DNA of 64,000 bases. Source: Rhodocyclus purpureus (GTDB lineage Bacteria; Pseudomonadota; Gammaproteobacteria; Burkholderiales; Rhodocyclaceae). Within the stretch, counting starts at the first letter, position 1; each line of letters begins with the position of its first letter. A program made the translations under genes and the position numbers. The DNA lies in contig NZ_NHRX01000009.1 of assembly GCF_016653115.1 (NCBI RefSeq), positions 1 to 64,000 of the forward strand, in the 5' to 3' direction. Shown piece by piece: positions 49,271 to 59,568 of this stretch. The notes below the pieces were generated by a model. That model made no database searches. It saw only the letters and a program-made list of their open reading frames with translations, and was not told the origin of the DNA.

Positions 49271-49530
49271 TTCCTTCTCCCTTGCCTGCGACAGCCCATG
49301 CCGGCTGCCGCGAACCTGCCCCGTGCGGGGCGATCTCTTGGGCCGGCGGCGGCGCCGGCATCCTGTGCCCGGCGCCGGCCGATCCGGGGATCAGCGCAAA
49401 CGCCGGGCAGGAGAGAGGCAGATGGCAGCAGGGCGACCACCCGACGGCAGGTACGCCGTACGGCGCAGGCGCGCAGACAGACAGGGAGCAGAAGGAATCA
49501 TCGCGAAAGGAACGGGGGCGAGCCAGAAGC

Positions 49531-49554
49531 GGGCGCCGGATTGCTCCGGCGCCC
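49531..49554 (-). terminator. GC hairpin after icd, probable terminator
   Basis: GGGCGCCGG and CCGGCGCCC pair across a 6-nt loop, 6 bp after the icd stop. There is no strong T run on the minus strand, so it may be a stabilising or Rho-assisted structure. Confidence 0.5.
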
Positions 49555-49560
49555 AGCTGC

Positions 49561-50808
<1,248 letters not shown>

Positions 50809-51145
50809 GTCGACTCCATGCGAGGTTGATTGTGTCAGTTTGCCGCTGTACGCCGCAGCCCATCCCGGCCGGCACTGTGTGTCTGCCAACTCCAGAGACA
50901 AGCAGCAAGCTCACTGGTTCGCGCCAACGGCGGCCGGATGAACTCCTGCGGCGACTGCCGGCGCGGGTAAGCGCCGAAAACGACGGTGCGAAGCTGAGGA
51001 TGGCTTCGGGCCTGAGATTATGGGGCCAAAAGGCCGGCTTCGCCAGCGTCAGGACGGCCATTTCTGCGCCTTCCACTGCTGCCGCCGGCGCCCCGTGGCG
51101 CCGATGCTACAATCCGCGCAGCCCAACTGACCGAAGGCCGCCCCG

Positions 51146-52894
51146 ATGGACATCACCGCTGTCGACAGCCCGCTCGCCCGCCGCATGGCGGAAGCCATCA
51201 TCGTCGGTTTCAACCGCCACTACGGACTGATTCGCGAATACGCGCGCGCCGCCAAGGGACTGTTCGAGCAGGCCGACTGGCGGGGCGTCCAGGCCCGGGT
51301 GCGCGAGCGCATCCGCTCCTACGACGACCGCGTGTACGAGACGGCCGAGCTGCTGCGCGACACCTTCGGCGCCGACGCGCTCGACGACGACGTCTGGCCG
51401 CAGTTGAAGCTCTTCTACATCGGGCTCTTGATCAATCACAAGCAGCCCGAGCTCGCCGAGACCTTCTTCAACTCGGTCAGCTCGAAGCTGCTCGACCGCA
51501 AGTACTTCAACAACGACTACGTCTTCGCGCGGCCGACCGTGTCGACCGAATACATCGAGTCGGACCCGCCCACCTATTCGACCTACTACCCGATGCAGCA
51601 AGGGCTGCGCAGTGCGATCCGCCAGATCCTGCTCGACGTCGGCTGGTCGCTGCCCTACGAGGACCTCGACCGCGACGTCGCCTGCATCATCCGCAGCATC
51701 CGGCGGCACCTGAAGGAGTGGCCGAAGCCCGAGGTCAACGCGCAGATCCAGGTGCTGTCGCCCTTCTACCGCAACAAGGCCGCCTACATCATCGGCAAGG
51801 TGGTCAACGGCCACCAGGAATACCCCTTCGCAGTCCCCGTCCTGCACAACGACAAGGGCGCGCTGGTGATCGACACCATCCTGCTCGACTCCTGGCGCAT
51901 CGGCCTGCTCTTCTCGCTGTCGCGCGCCTACTTCATGGTCGACATGGAGGTGCCCTCGGGCTACGTCAAGTTCCTGCGCAGCATCATGCCGACCAAGACG
52001 CGCTCCGAGCTCTACACCATGCTCGGGCTCGGCAAGCAGGGCAAGATCCTCTTCTACCGCGACCTCGTCCAACACCTGCGTCATTCGCAGGACCAGTTCA
52101 TCATCGCGCCGGGGATCCGCGGCCTGGTGATGCTGGTGTTCACCCTGCCGTCCTACCCCTACGTGTTCAAGCTGATCAAGGACGTCTTCGGCAGCAGCAA
52201 GGAGATCGACCGCGCCACCGTGCAGGCCAAGTACCTGATGGTCAAGCAGGTCGACCGCGTCGGGCGCATGGCCGACACGCTCGAGTTCTCGCACGTCGCG
52301 CTGCCGAAGGCGCGCTTCTCGGAAGAACTGCTCGAGGAACTGCGCACGCTGGCGCCGTCGATGATCGACGAGGAAGCCGACAAGATCATCATCAAGCACC
52401 TCTACATCGAGCGGCGCATGATCCCGCTCAACATCTACCTCGACCGGGCAGCCCCCGAGCAGATCGACGCCATCGTCGGCGAATACGGCACCGCCATCCG
52501 CCAGCTGGCCACCGCCAACATCTTCCCGGGCGACATGCTGTGGAAGAACTTCGGCGTCACCCGCTACGGCCGCGTCGTCTTCTACGACTACGACGAGATC
52601 GAGTACATGACCGACTGCAACTTCCGCGAGATTCCCGAGGCACCGTACCCGGAAATGGAAATGTCGGGCGAGCCGTGGTACTCGGTCGCCAGGAACGACG
52701 TCTTTCCCGAGGAATTTTCTGCATTCCTGCTCGGCAATCCGCGCGTGCGCAAGGCCTTCCTGGCGCAACACCGCGACCTGCTGAGCCCGCGCTTCTGGCA
52801 GGAGAAACAGCGCCGCATCCGCGAAGGCCACCTCGAGGACTTCTTCCCCTACCCGGAGTCGATCCGCTTCTGCAATGTCTTCGGGAGCGCCTGA
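51146..52894 (+). CDS. aceK: isocitrate dehydrogenase kinase/phosphatase
   Basis: A 582-aa bifunctional enzyme with the AceK regulatory N-domain and kinase-like C-domain (ATP region AVPVLHNDKGALVIDT, catalytic DMLWKNFGVTRYGRVVFYDYDE). It switches Icd off on acetate so that isocitrate enters the shunt. It is divergent from icd across 337 bp. A TACAAT at 51108-51113 could be its -10; the rest of the gap shows no other gene. Confidence 0.95.
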   Translation: MDITAVDSPLARRMAEAIIVGFNRHYGLIREYARAAKGLFEQADWRGVQARVRERIRSYDDRVYETAELLRDTFGADALDDDVWPQLKLFYIGLLINHKQPELAETFFNSVSSKLLDRKYFNNDYVFARPTVSTEYIESDPPTYSTYYPMQQGLRSAIRQILLDVGWSLPYEDLDRDVACIIRSIRRHLKEWPKPEVNAQIQVLSPFYRNKAAYIIGKVVNGHQEYPFAVPVLHNDKGALVIDTILLDSWRIGLLFSLSRAYFMVDMEVPSGYVKFLRSIMPTKTRSELYTMLGLGKQGKILFYRDLVQHLRHSQDQFIIAPGIRGLVMLVFTLPSYPYVFKLIKDVFGSSKEIDRATVQAKYLMVKQVDRVGRMADTLEFSHVALPKARFSEELLEELRTLAPSMIDEEADKIIIKHLYIERRMIPLNIYLDRAAPEQIDAIVGEYGTAIRQLATANIFPGDMLWKNFGVTRYGRVVFYDYDEIEYMTDCNFREIPEAPYPEMEMSGEPWYSVARNDVFPEEFSAFLLGNPRVRKAFLAQHRDLLSPRFWQEKQRRIREGHLEDFFPYPESIRFCNVFGSA

Positions 52895-52913
52895 GACAGG
52901 TGATGCAGGCGAA

Positions 52914-52952
52914 AAAAATCCCGCCGGGGCAGTGAGCCGCGGCGGGATTTTT
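52914..52952. terminator. bidirectional terminator between aceK and rpmG
   Basis: AAAAATCCCGCC and GGCGGGATTTTT form a 12-bp stem with A/T tracts on both sides, suiting both convergent genes. Confidence 0.85.
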
Positions 52953-53016
52953 GGAAACTGCTCTGCAAGCTGCTCCGGAATCTGTGCCCTGGACAGGCGA
53001 TCCCGAAGCCTCCAGC

Positions 53017-53172
53017 TTACTTCAGCTTCGTTTCCTTGTAGTTCACGTGCTTGCGCGCCTTGGGATCGTACTTCTTGATCTCCAGCTTTTCCGGCGTGGT
53101 GCGCTTGTTCTTGGTGGTGGTGTAGAAATGACCGGTACCGGCGGTCGATTCGAGCTTGATCTTTTCACGCAT
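53017..53172 (-). CDS. rpmG: 50S ribosomal protein L33
   Basis: A 51-aa protein, beginning [17 protein letters not shown] and ending [11 protein letters not shown], complete for L33. It lacks the zinc-binding Cys pairs, so it is the Cys-less (C-minus) form. It follows rpmB by 22 bp. Confidence 0.97.
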   Translation of the reverse strand: MREKIKLESTAGTGHFYTTTKNKRTTPEKLEIKKYDPKARKHVNYKETKLK

Positions 53173-53194
53173 GGTCGAGGCTCCTCAGTGGCGT

Positions 53195-53428
53195 TCAGAT
53201 TTCGCCGCGAGCGCGCAGATCTGCGAGCGTCTCGTCGATGCCGTTCTTGTCGATCGTGCGCAGCGCCGCAGCGGACACGCGCAAACGGACCCAGCGGTTC
53301 TCGCTTTCGACCCAGAAACGGCGATATTGCAGATTCGGGAGGAAGCGGCGCTTCGTCTTGTTGTTGGCATGGGACACATTGTTCCCCACCATCGGGCCCT
53401 TGCCCGTTACCTGGCAAACACGCGCCAT
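53195..53428 (-). CDS. rpmB: 50S ribosomal protein L28
   Basis: A 77-aa protein beginning [17 protein letters not shown], complete for L28. The ATG at 53428 has GGAG 9 bp upstream; the longer open frame upstream is a radC shadow. It is transcribed from its own promoter at 53470-53499, in the radC-rpmB-rpmG order also seen in E. coli. Confidence 0.97.
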   Translation of the reverse strand: MARVCQVTGKGPMVGNNVSHANNKTKRRFLPNLQYRRFWVESENRWVRLRVSAAALRTIDKNGIDETLADLRARGEI

Positions 53429-53469
53429 GATTGTTGCTCCAAAATTGATTCTGGGTAAGAAAGCCGGCG

Positions 53470-53499
53470 ATTTTAGCGCAAAGCGGGGGACGGACTCAA
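53470..53499 (-). promoter_or_regulatory. sigma70 promoter of rpmB-rpmG
   Basis: On the minus strand TTGAGT (53494-53499) and TAAAAT (53470-53475) are 18 bp apart, 42 bp before the rpmB start. Confidence 0.65.
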
Positions 53500-53607
53500 G
53501 CGCTTTTTGGAAAAGGACGGAAAAGCTGCGCCCGGCCCCGCGGCAAAGCGCGTCGATCCTTGCCGTCGGCATCCCCTGCGCGCGGCTGCGAAGCCAGTCA
53601 CCACCGC

Positions 53608-54285
53608 TCACAACAAGCCGCGCTCGGCGAAGGAGAGCGGCGGCGCCGTACCGGCGACGATGAAGTGGTCGAGCACGCGCACATCGACGAGGCCAAGCGC
53701 CTGCTTCAGCTCGCGCGTCAGCGCCTCGTCGGCGCGCGAAGGCTCGGCGACACCCGACGGGTGGTTGTGTGCCAGGATCACCGCCGCCGCATTGCGCACC
53801 AGCGCCGTCTTCACGACCTCGCGCGGATAGACCGAGGTCTGCGTCAGCGTCCCGCGAAAGAGCTCCTCGGCGCCGATCAGGCGGTTCTGTGCATCGACCC
53901 AGAGCGCGAAGAAGACCTCGTGCGCGAGCCCCGCGAGATGCAGACGCAGGTAGTCGCGCACCGCACCCGGCGAGGAGAAGACGGTATTGCTGCGCATCTC
54001 GGCATCGAGCGAGCGCCGCGCCATTTCGAGGACGGCCTGCAACTGCACGTACTTCGCCGGCCCGATGCCCTTGATGGCGGCCAGTTCGTCCTGCGTCGCG
54101 GCAAACAGACGTGCCAGGCTGCCGAAGCGTTCGATCAACTCGCGCCCGAGATCGACCGCGCTCTTGCCGGCAACACCGACACGCAGGAAGATCGACAACA
54201 ACTCGGCGTCCGACAAGGCTGCGGCGCCGCGCGCCAGCAGCCGTTCGCGCGGACGCTCGGGCGCCGGCCAGTCCGTGATGGTCAT
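53608..54285 (-). CDS. radC: RadC family JAB1/MPN-domain protein
   Basis: A 225-aa protein with an N-terminal helix-hairpin-helix part ([20 protein letters not shown]) and a C-terminal JAMM metal motif ([15 protein letters not shown]). Despite the name, a DNA-repair role is not proven for the family. The start at [16 protein letters not shown] has GGGAAAAG upstream. Divergent from coaBC. Confidence 0.9.
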   Translation of the reverse strand: MTITDWPAPERPRERLLARGAAALSDAELLSIFLRVGVAGKSAVDLGRELIERFGSLARLFAATQDELAAIKGIGPAKYVQLQAVLEMARRSLDAEMRSNTVFSSPGAVRDYLRLHLAGLAHEVFFALWVDAQNRLIGAEELFRGTLTQTSVYPREVVKTALVRNAAAVILAHNHPSGVAEPSRADEALTRELKQALGLVDVRVLDHFIVAGTAPPLSFAERGLL

Positions 54286-54346
54286 GGTCTTTTCCCAGTA
54301 AAATGCGAGCCTTCCCCATTCTATCCACCGCCCAGGAAAAATGCAC

Positions 54347-55534
54347 ATGGAATTAAGCGGCAAGCGTATCGTGCTCGGCGTCACCGGTGGCATCGCCGCC
54401 TACAAGGCAGCCGACCTCGTCCGCCAGATCATCCGGCAGGGCGCCTCCTTGCAGGTCGCGATGACCGAAGCGGCGACGCACTTCGTCACGCCGGTCACCT
54501 TTCAGGCGCTGTCGGGCCGACCGGTGTATACGGACCAATGGGATGCACGCGTCGCCAACAACATGGCGCACATCGACCTGTCGCGCGGTGCCGATGCCAT
54601 CCTGGTCGCGCCGGCCTCGGCTGATTTCCTCGCCAAGCTCGCGCACGGGATGGCCGGCGACCTGCTGACGACGCTGGCGCTCGCGCGCAACTGTCCGCTG
54701 CTGGTCGCACCGGCGATGAACCGGCAGATGTGGGACCACCCGGCGACGCAGCGCAACGCTGCACAGTTGCGCCGCGACGGCGTCGGCATCCTCGGCCCGG
54801 CCGTCGGCGAGCAGGCCTGCGGCGAAAGCGGGCACGGACGGATGCTCGAACCCGATGAAATCGTCGCCGAACTGATCGCCCACTTCCAGCCGAAACACCT
54901 CGCCGGCAAGCGGGTGCTGCTCACCGCCGGCCCGACCTTCGAGGCCATCGACCCGGTGCGCGGGATCACCAACCTGTCCTCGGGGCGGATGGGCTACGCG
55001 CTCGCCCGTGCCTGTCGCGAAGCCGGCGCCACGGTGACGCTGATCTCCGGTCCCGTCCATCTGCCCTGCCCGCACCAGGTCGTGCGCATCGACGCCGGCA
55101 GCGCATTGTCGATGCGCGCCGAGGTGATGCGCCACGTCGAGCACAGCGACATCTTCATCGCCGTCGCCGCGGTCGCCGACTACCGTCCGGAAGTGGTGAC
55201 CGAACAGAAGATCAAGAAGACGGGCGTGCCGCCGACGATCAAGCTGGTCGAGAACCCCGACATCCTTGCCGAGGTCGCGGCACTGCCGAAGGCACCGTTC
55301 TGCGTCGGCTTCGCCGCCGAGAGCGAACATCTCGGCGAACACGCCGAGGCCAAGCGCCTGCGCAAGAAGATTCCCCTGCTCGTCGGCAACCTGGTGCACG
55401 AATCGCTCGGTGGCGAGGACGCGGCAGTGACGCTGTTCGACGACGCGGGCCGGCACCCGCTCGCACCGGCGCCGAAACTCGAACTGGCGCGCCAGATCGT
55501 CGCGCGCATTGCCCACCTGCTGGAATCACGCTGA
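54347..55534 (+). CDS. coaBC: bifunctional phosphopantothenoylcysteine decarboxylase/phosphopantothenate-cysteine ligase
   Basis: A 395-aa fusion. The N-terminal flavoprotein CoaC domain has [21 protein letters not shown] and [10 protein letters not shown] with the catalytic Cys; the C-terminal CoaB domain has [18 protein letters not shown]. It performs two successive steps of coenzyme A synthesis. The ATG at 54347 is preferred over the ATG at 54341 because its spacing to AGGA is better. The stop overlaps the dut start by one base. Confidence 0.94.
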   Translation: MELSGKRIVLGVTGGIAAYKAADLVRQIIRQGASLQVAMTEAATHFVTPVTFQALSGRPVYTDQWDARVANNMAHIDLSRGADAILVAPASADFLAKLAHGMAGDLLTTLALARNCPLLVAPAMNRQMWDHPATQRNAAQLRRDGVGILGPAVGEQACGESGHGRMLEPDEIVAELIAHFQPKHLAGKRVLLTAGPTFEAIDPVRGITNLSSGRMGYALARACREAGATVTLISGPVHLPCPHQVVRIDAGSALSMRAEVMRHVEHSDIFIAVAAVADYRPEVVTEQKIKKTGVPPTIKLVENPDILAEVAALPKAPFCVGFAAESEHLGEHAEAKRLRKKIPLLVGNLVHESLGGEDAAVTLFDDAGRHPLAPAPKLELARQIVARIAHLLESR

Positions 55535-55983
55535 TGCAAGCCATCGAACTTCGCCTGCTCGACCCGCGCCTGAAGGGCGCGCCGCCCCACTACGCAACGC
55601 CGGGATCCGCCGGCCTCGACCTGCGCGCCGCGATCGACGCGCCGCTGGAAATCAAGCCGGGCGAGACCCGGCTGATACCGACCGGGATGGCCATCCACAT
55701 CGCCGACCCCGCTTACGCCGCGCTGATCCTGCCGCGCTCGGGACTCGGCCACAAGCACGGCATCGTCCTCGGCAACCTCACGGGCCTGATCGATTCAGAC
55801 TACCAGGGCGAGCTCATGGTGTCGACCTGGAACCGCGGCAGCGAGCCGTTCACGCTCAACCCGCTCGATCGCCTGGCGCAACTCGTCATCGTCCCGGTGA
55901 TCCAGGCGCAGTTCCGGGTGGTCGACGAATTCACGGCCAGCGAGCGCGGCACGGGGGGATTCGGCAGTACGGGGACAGCATGA
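55534..55983 (+). CDS. dut: dUTP diphosphatase
   Basis: A 149-aa trimeric dUTPase with motifs [29 protein letters not shown], and the C-terminal P-loop-like [10 protein letters not shown]. It hydrolyses dUTP to keep uracil out of DNA. The last codons, GGG ACA GCA TGA, lie inside the palindrome at 55971-55997, adding Gly-Thr-Ala and the stop directly after the final catalytic motif. Coupled to coaBC (TGATG). Confidence 0.95.
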   Translation: MQAIELRLLDPRLKGAPPHYATPGSAGLDLRAAIDAPLEIKPGETRLIPTGMAIHIADPAYAALILPRSGLGHKHGIVLGNLTGLIDSDYQGELMVSTWNRGSEPFTLNPLDRLAQLVIVPVIQAQFRVVDEFTASERGTGGFGSTGTA

Positions 55984-55997
55984 GTCATGCTGTCCCC
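55971..55997. repeat. dispersed gene-end palindrome, copy 7
   Basis: GGGGACAGCATGA and its exact reverse complement are separated by one G, giving perfect 13-bp arms. It contains the stop codons and last three sense codons of both convergent genes, dut and dsbB. Confidence 0.9.
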
Positions 55998-56482
55998 TCT
56001 TGATGCTTCTTGTAGAAGAGCCACAGTGCCAGCGCGAGCACCCCGGCAAAGAAGAAGCACGCCCAGTTGGCGATCGACAGGCCGAGGAAGACCCATTCCT
56101 TGCTCGAGCAGAAGCCGGTGGCAAGGAAGAAATCGGGCCAGCGCATGCCGAACCAGTCGACCAGTTGCTCGATCGCTGTCCGCTCGCCGAAGCCGCACTC
56201 GTTCGCCGGGTCCGGGTTGAGCTGCAGCCAGCTCTGGTAGAGGGCCGTCGTCAGTCCGCCGGCGGCCGTCAGCGCGGCGAGCGCAGCCCACAGGCGGCGG
56301 GCCATCGGCAGCAGCAGGCCGAAAACGGCGATGACGAGCAGCAGACAGGCGAGCAGCCGCTGGAAGATGCACAGGTGGCAGGGATTCAGGCGCAGCCACT
56401 CGCCGAACGCCCAGCCGCCCAGCGCAGCCACTGCGGCAGCAAGCGCGAGGGCAGCGAACCCGGCGCGGTGATTCACGACCAT
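55985..56482 (-). CDS. dsbB: disulfide bond formation protein B
   Basis: A 165-aa inner-membrane protein with four TM segments, the first periplasmic Cys pair in PCHLC (near residue 35) and the second in the loop with NECGF and GFCSSKEW. It reoxidises DsbA and passes electrons to quinone. Its C-terminus Gly-Thr-Ala-stop is read from the palindrome shared with dut. Confidence 0.92.
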   Translation of the reverse strand: MVVNHRAGFAALALAAAVAALGGWAFGEWLRLNPCHLCIFQRLLACLLLVIAVFGLLLPMARRLWAALAALTAAGGLTTALYQSWLQLNPDPANECGFGERTAIEQLVDWFGMRWPDFFLATGFCSSKEWVFLGLSIANWACFFFAGVLALALWLFYKKHQEGTA

Positions 56483-56606
56483 GCGCGGAGCTCCCGCGAC
56501 GCCGTGCGCAGGCCGGGGCACGCCTGACTGAGCGCGCCACCTATTCCCGAGCGCCGGGGGCGAATCCGGCCGCCTGGCGCTGAATTGTGCTCGACCATCC
56601 CCATCC

Positions 56607-56640
56607 CGATCCTCTTACCGCTCCGATCCTCTTCCCGCTC
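56607..56640. repeat. two tandem 17-bp repeats
   Basis: CGATCCTCTTACCGCTC (56607-56623) is followed directly by a copy with one mismatch (56624-56640), then a partial third unit. It lies in the 317-bp gap upstream of the RstA-like gene, which otherwise contains no gene. Confidence 0.7.
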
Positions 56641-56764
56641 CCGCTCCTGCAAGCACGCAGTTGGCGGGTCTCCGGCGAGCGATTCTAAGGCACGCGCGCA
56701 AGCCGGCCAAACGCACTGACGCGGTGCATCGCCAGCGCCGCTGCAGAAAGCGCCGTCCGGGTGG

Positions 56765-56793
56765 TTCATTCTTCGCCGTGCTTTGGCTATCAT
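56765..56793 (+). promoter_or_regulatory. promoter of the RstAB-like operon
   Basis: TTCATT (56765-56770) and TATCAT (56788-56793) are 17 bp apart. Transcription would start at or very near the A of the ATG at 56800, and no Shine-Dalgarno sequence is present, so the mRNA may be leaderless. Confidence 0.5.
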
Positions 56794-56799
56794 GGCGCC

Positions 56800-57507
56800 A
56801 TGAAGACACGCATCCTGCTGGTTGAAGACGACGAGCGCCTCGCCGAACTGACGGCGGAATACCTGCGCAAGAACGACTTCGAAGTCAATATCGAGGGGCG
56901 CGGCGACACCGCCGAAGCCCGCATCCTCAGCGAACTCCCCGATCTCGTCGTGCTCGACGTGATGCTGCCGGGCAAGGACGGCTTCGAAGTCTGCCGCAGC
57001 GTCCGTCCGCACTACGCGGGCGTGATCGTCATGCTCACCGCGCGCGACGAGGACTTCGACCAGATCCTCGGACTCGAACTCGGTGCCGACGACTATGTCA
57101 CCAAGCCGGCTCAGCCACGCCTCCTGCTCGCACGCATCAAGGCGCTGCTGCGCCGCGCGCCGACCGGCACCGCCGCAGCCCACAGCGACTCCGAGGCGGA
57201 ACTGGCTTTCGGCCGCTTCCGCATCAGCCAGGCGACGCGTACCGCGCATCTCGGCGGCGACATCATCGACCTGACCACCGCCGAATTCGACCTGTTGTGG
57301 CTGCTCGCGCAGCACGCGGGCAACATCCTCTCGCGCGACGACCTGCTGCAACAGCTGCGTGGAATCGGCTTCGACGGCCTCGACCGCTCGATCGACGCGC
57401 GTATTTCCCGCCTGCGCAAGAAGCTCGACGACGACCCCGACAACCCCAAACGGATCAAGACGGTGCGCGGCAAAGGCTATCTGTTCAGCAAGCATGACTG
57501 GCAATAG
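56800..57507 (+). CDS. OmpR-type response regulator, RstA-like
   Basis: A 235-aa protein with a receiver domain (VEDDE at 8-12, phospho-acceptor D53, K102) and a winged-helix DNA-binding domain ending VRGKGYLFSKHDW. GADDYVTKPAQPRLLLAR is typical of RstA. It overlaps the kinase gene by 14 bp. The start is set by similarity of MKTRILLVEDD to the family. Its targets are unknown; the tandem sRNA promoters 1.5 kb downstream are candidates by proximity only. Confidence 0.88.
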   Translation: MKTRILLVEDDERLAELTAEYLRKNDFEVNIEGRGDTAEARILSELPDLVVLDVMLPGKDGFEVCRSVRPHYAGVIVMLTARDEDFDQILGLELGADDYVTKPAQPRLLLARIKALLRRAPTGTAAAHSDSEAELAFGRFRISQATRTAHLGGDIIDLTTAEFDLLWLLAQHAGNILSRDDLLQQLRGIGFDGLDRSIDARISRLRKKLDDDPDNPKRIKTVRGKGYLFSKHDWQ

Positions 57508-58909
57508 CGCGGAGAACGGCGGCCACAAGCTCCTGGCCATCCTCGGCCGCTACAAGCCGCAACCGTGGCGCGGCGGCTACAGCCTGTCGCGGCTGTTCTT
57601 CAACTTCTACCTGCTCGCCGCGACCTCGTTCATCGTCATCGCGCTGTTCGCCGACTTCGTCATTTCGATGGCGATCCGTGGCGTCACCGAGGACTACATG
57701 AGCCGCTTCATGCGCGGCACCATCGTCCTCATCGAGGACGAACTCTTTCGTCGACCGCAGATCGAGTGGCCCAAGCAGGTCAAGACCATCGACGAACAAT
57801 TCGCCTACCGACTCGACATCGTCGAGCGCTGGACGCTGCGCCTCGACCCGAAGCAATCAGAACGCCTCGACTCGGGCGAGCTCGCCGTCTCTCCCGACGG
57901 CGACATCCTCTACCACCGTCTCAAGGAAACCTCGCAGGTCCTCGTCGTCGGCCCGCTCTCGCCGCGCGCCAACGCCGAATACCACGGCAGCCTGTCGCTC
58001 GAGCTGCGCATCCGCCTCCTCACCTGGACGGTGATCGGCCTGATCCTGGCGATCGCCGTCTGGTTTTTCGTTCGCCCGTTCTGGCGCGACCTGGAAGCGA
58101 TGCGACAGACCGCGCGCGCACTGGGCGAAGGACAGTTCGACGCGCGCGCCCCGCGCGTGCGCAGCAGTGCCTTCGACCTCCTGGCCGAGACCTTCGACGG
58201 GATGGCCGAGCGCATCCAGCGCCTGATCGCGACCCAGCGCGAACTGTCGAGCGCGATTTCGCACGAACTGCGCACGCCGATCGCACGCATGCGCTTCGCG
58301 CTGGAAATGGCCGCCGAAACCGATGACCACCGTGAACGCAGCCGTCTGCGCCAGATGATGGAGGACGATCTCGACGAACTCGACGGACTGATCGACTCCA
58401 GCCTCACCTACGCGCGCTTCGAGCGCGAACCGCCGGAGCTCAACCTTGCGCCAGTCAAATTCGCGCCCTGGCTCGAGGAGGAGGTCGATTCGCTGCGCAT
58501 CCTCGGTCGCCACCTCGACATCGGCGTCGATACCAGCCGGCTGCCCGAGGAACTGCAGGTCGAACTCGACCGCAAGAGCATGCCCTACGCCTTCACCAAC
58601 CTCCTGCGCAACGCGATCAAGTACGCCAAAAAGCAGATCGTCGTCAGTGCCGAGGTGGACGGCGAACGCATCGTCGTCCATGTCGACGACGACGGCTGCG
58701 GCATCCCGCTCGAGGAGAGGGAGCGCGTCTTCGCGGCCTTCACCCGCCTCGACAGTTCGCGCGACCGCTCGACCGGCGGTTACGGCCTGGGGCTGGCCAT
58801 CGCGCGGCTGGTGCTCGAACAGCACGGCGGCGAAGCAAAGGCCGAGGCTGCGCCGCTCGGTGGCGCACGATTCACACTGAGTTGGCCAGTGGCACAATTC
58901 GTCACGTAA
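57494..58909 (+). CDS. sensor histidine kinase, RstB-like
   Basis: A 471-aa membrane kinase. TM1 is at about 36-60, a periplasmic domain of about 110 residues follows, TM2 is at about 177-196, then a HAMP domain, H-box SHELRTPIARMRF, N-box NLLRNAIKYAKK, and G boxes DDDGCGIP and GGYGLGLAIA. It partners the overlapping response regulator. The stop (TAA, 58907-58909) lies inside a GTCAC-N6-GTGAC inverted repeat at 58901-58916. Confidence 0.88.
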   Translation: MTGNSAENGGHKLLAILGRYKPQPWRGGYSLSRLFFNFYLLAATSFIVIALFADFVISMAIRGVTEDYMSRFMRGTIVLIEDELFRRPQIEWPKQVKTIDEQFAYRLDIVERWTLRLDPKQSERLDSGELAVSPDGDILYHRLKETSQVLVVGPLSPRANAEYHGSLSLELRIRLLTWTVIGLILAIAVWFFVRPFWRDLEAMRQTARALGEGQFDARAPRVRSSAFDLLAETFDGMAERIQRLIATQRELSSAISHELRTPIARMRFALEMAAETDDHRERSRLRQMMEDDLDELDGLIDSSLTYARFEREPPELNLAPVKFAPWLEEEVDSLRILGRHLDIGVDTSRLPEELQVELDRKSMPYAFTNLLRNAIKYAKKQIVVSAEVDGERIVVHVDDDGCGIPLEERERVFAAFTRLDSSRDRSTGGYGLGLAIARLVLEQHGGEAKAEAAPLGGARFTLSWPVAQFVT

Positions 58910-59126
58910 CTGTGACGCAAGTATGGAAGAGAGTCTGCCGCCGGGGCGTTACGATGTCCCGGTTGGCCATCAACAGGCCCGCACATGAATCCTCGTCAGC
59001 AAATGCTCCTCGGCGGCCGCGACTGCCCGTGCGAGTCCGAAGTGATCACCGGCCGACTGCGCGTCGTCGCATGCAGGCTGCCAAGCCTGGTGTGCAATCA
59101 CCAAGCCTTTCTCACCGACCAAGCAA

Positions 59127-59345
59127 ATGCGATCGTATCCAACTGAATTCCGCGGGAAGCAGTGGCTCCGCGAGTTTCCCGTCGCCGAGGGTTTCGGGAT
59201 CTTCATCGGTGTCGTCGCCTGGGAACTCCTCGTCGAGGGGCGCATCGACTTCGCCAAGGGCCTGACCATCGCCATTCCGATCACGCTCGCCTCGTTCGCC
59301 TTCCGCTGCTGGCGGGCACGGCGCCGCGAGCAGGCGAAGCGTTAG
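59127..59345 (+). CDS. hypothetical small membrane protein
   Basis: A 72-aa frame with GC-rich third positions, two hydrophobic segments (GFGIFIGVVAWELL and GLTIAIPITLASFAF) and a basic tail (RARRREQAKR). No Shine-Dalgarno sequence is evident before the ATG. It resembles a genuine short membrane protein, but I do not recognise a family. It ends just before the first sRNA promoter region. Confidence 0.5.
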   Translation: MRSYPTEFRGKQWLREFPVAEGFGIFIGVVAWELLVEGRIDFAKGLTIAIPITLASFAFRCWRARRREQAKR

Positions 59346-59363
59346 TAACCGTCGTTACAGCCC

Positions 59364-59418
59364 GTCACGCAAGCCAAGCACAAGCGCAACAGACCTTACC
59401 CGGTGCAACTTGTAGAAT
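59364..59418 (+). promoter_or_regulatory. promoter module of tandem sRNA unit 1
   Basis: GTCAC (59364-59368), 12 bp, CAAGCGCAACAGACC (59381-59395), 17 bp, TAGAAT (59413-59418). The same order and spacing recur 205 bp downstream. A GTAAC-N4-GTTAC inverted repeat lies just upstream (59345-59358). Confidence 0.65.
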
Positions 59419-59424
59419 TTGGTC

Positions 59425-59525
59425 ATTGCTTCAGCGCCCCCTCGCTGGCAATTGTTTGAACCTCCCTGATATCCCATCTCCCCCGATGGGTTTTTGAATC
59501 CCGCGCAGGCCGCGGGATTTTTTTT
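59425..59525 (+). ncRNA. candidate small RNA, sibling 1
   Basis: A predicted transcript of about 100 nt starts at A59425, 7 nt after the -10. It has three hairpins. The first is ATTGC...GCAAT enclosing CAGCG/CGCTG with loop CCCCCT (59425-59452). The second is CCCATC/GATGGG with loop TCCCCC (59473-59490). The third is a terminator, AATCCCGCG/CGCGGGATT (59497-59519), followed by eight T residues. The unpaired stretch before hairpin 2 contains CCTCCCTGAT (59461-59470), complementary to ribosome-binding sites. No ORF fits it. The architecture recalls anti-Shine-Dalgarno sRNAs such as the tandem NmsR/RcoF sRNAs of Neisseria; homology is not shown. Confidence 0.65.
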
Positions 59526-59568
59526 GCTGGGATTTCGCGGCGGAGGCGTCGTCCTCGTGAAACACGCT

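Noticed and set aside
58985-59146. 53-codon ORF after the RstB-like gene
   Set aside because: No Shine-Dalgarno sequence, unlikely composition, and it overlaps a better candidate frame at 59127.
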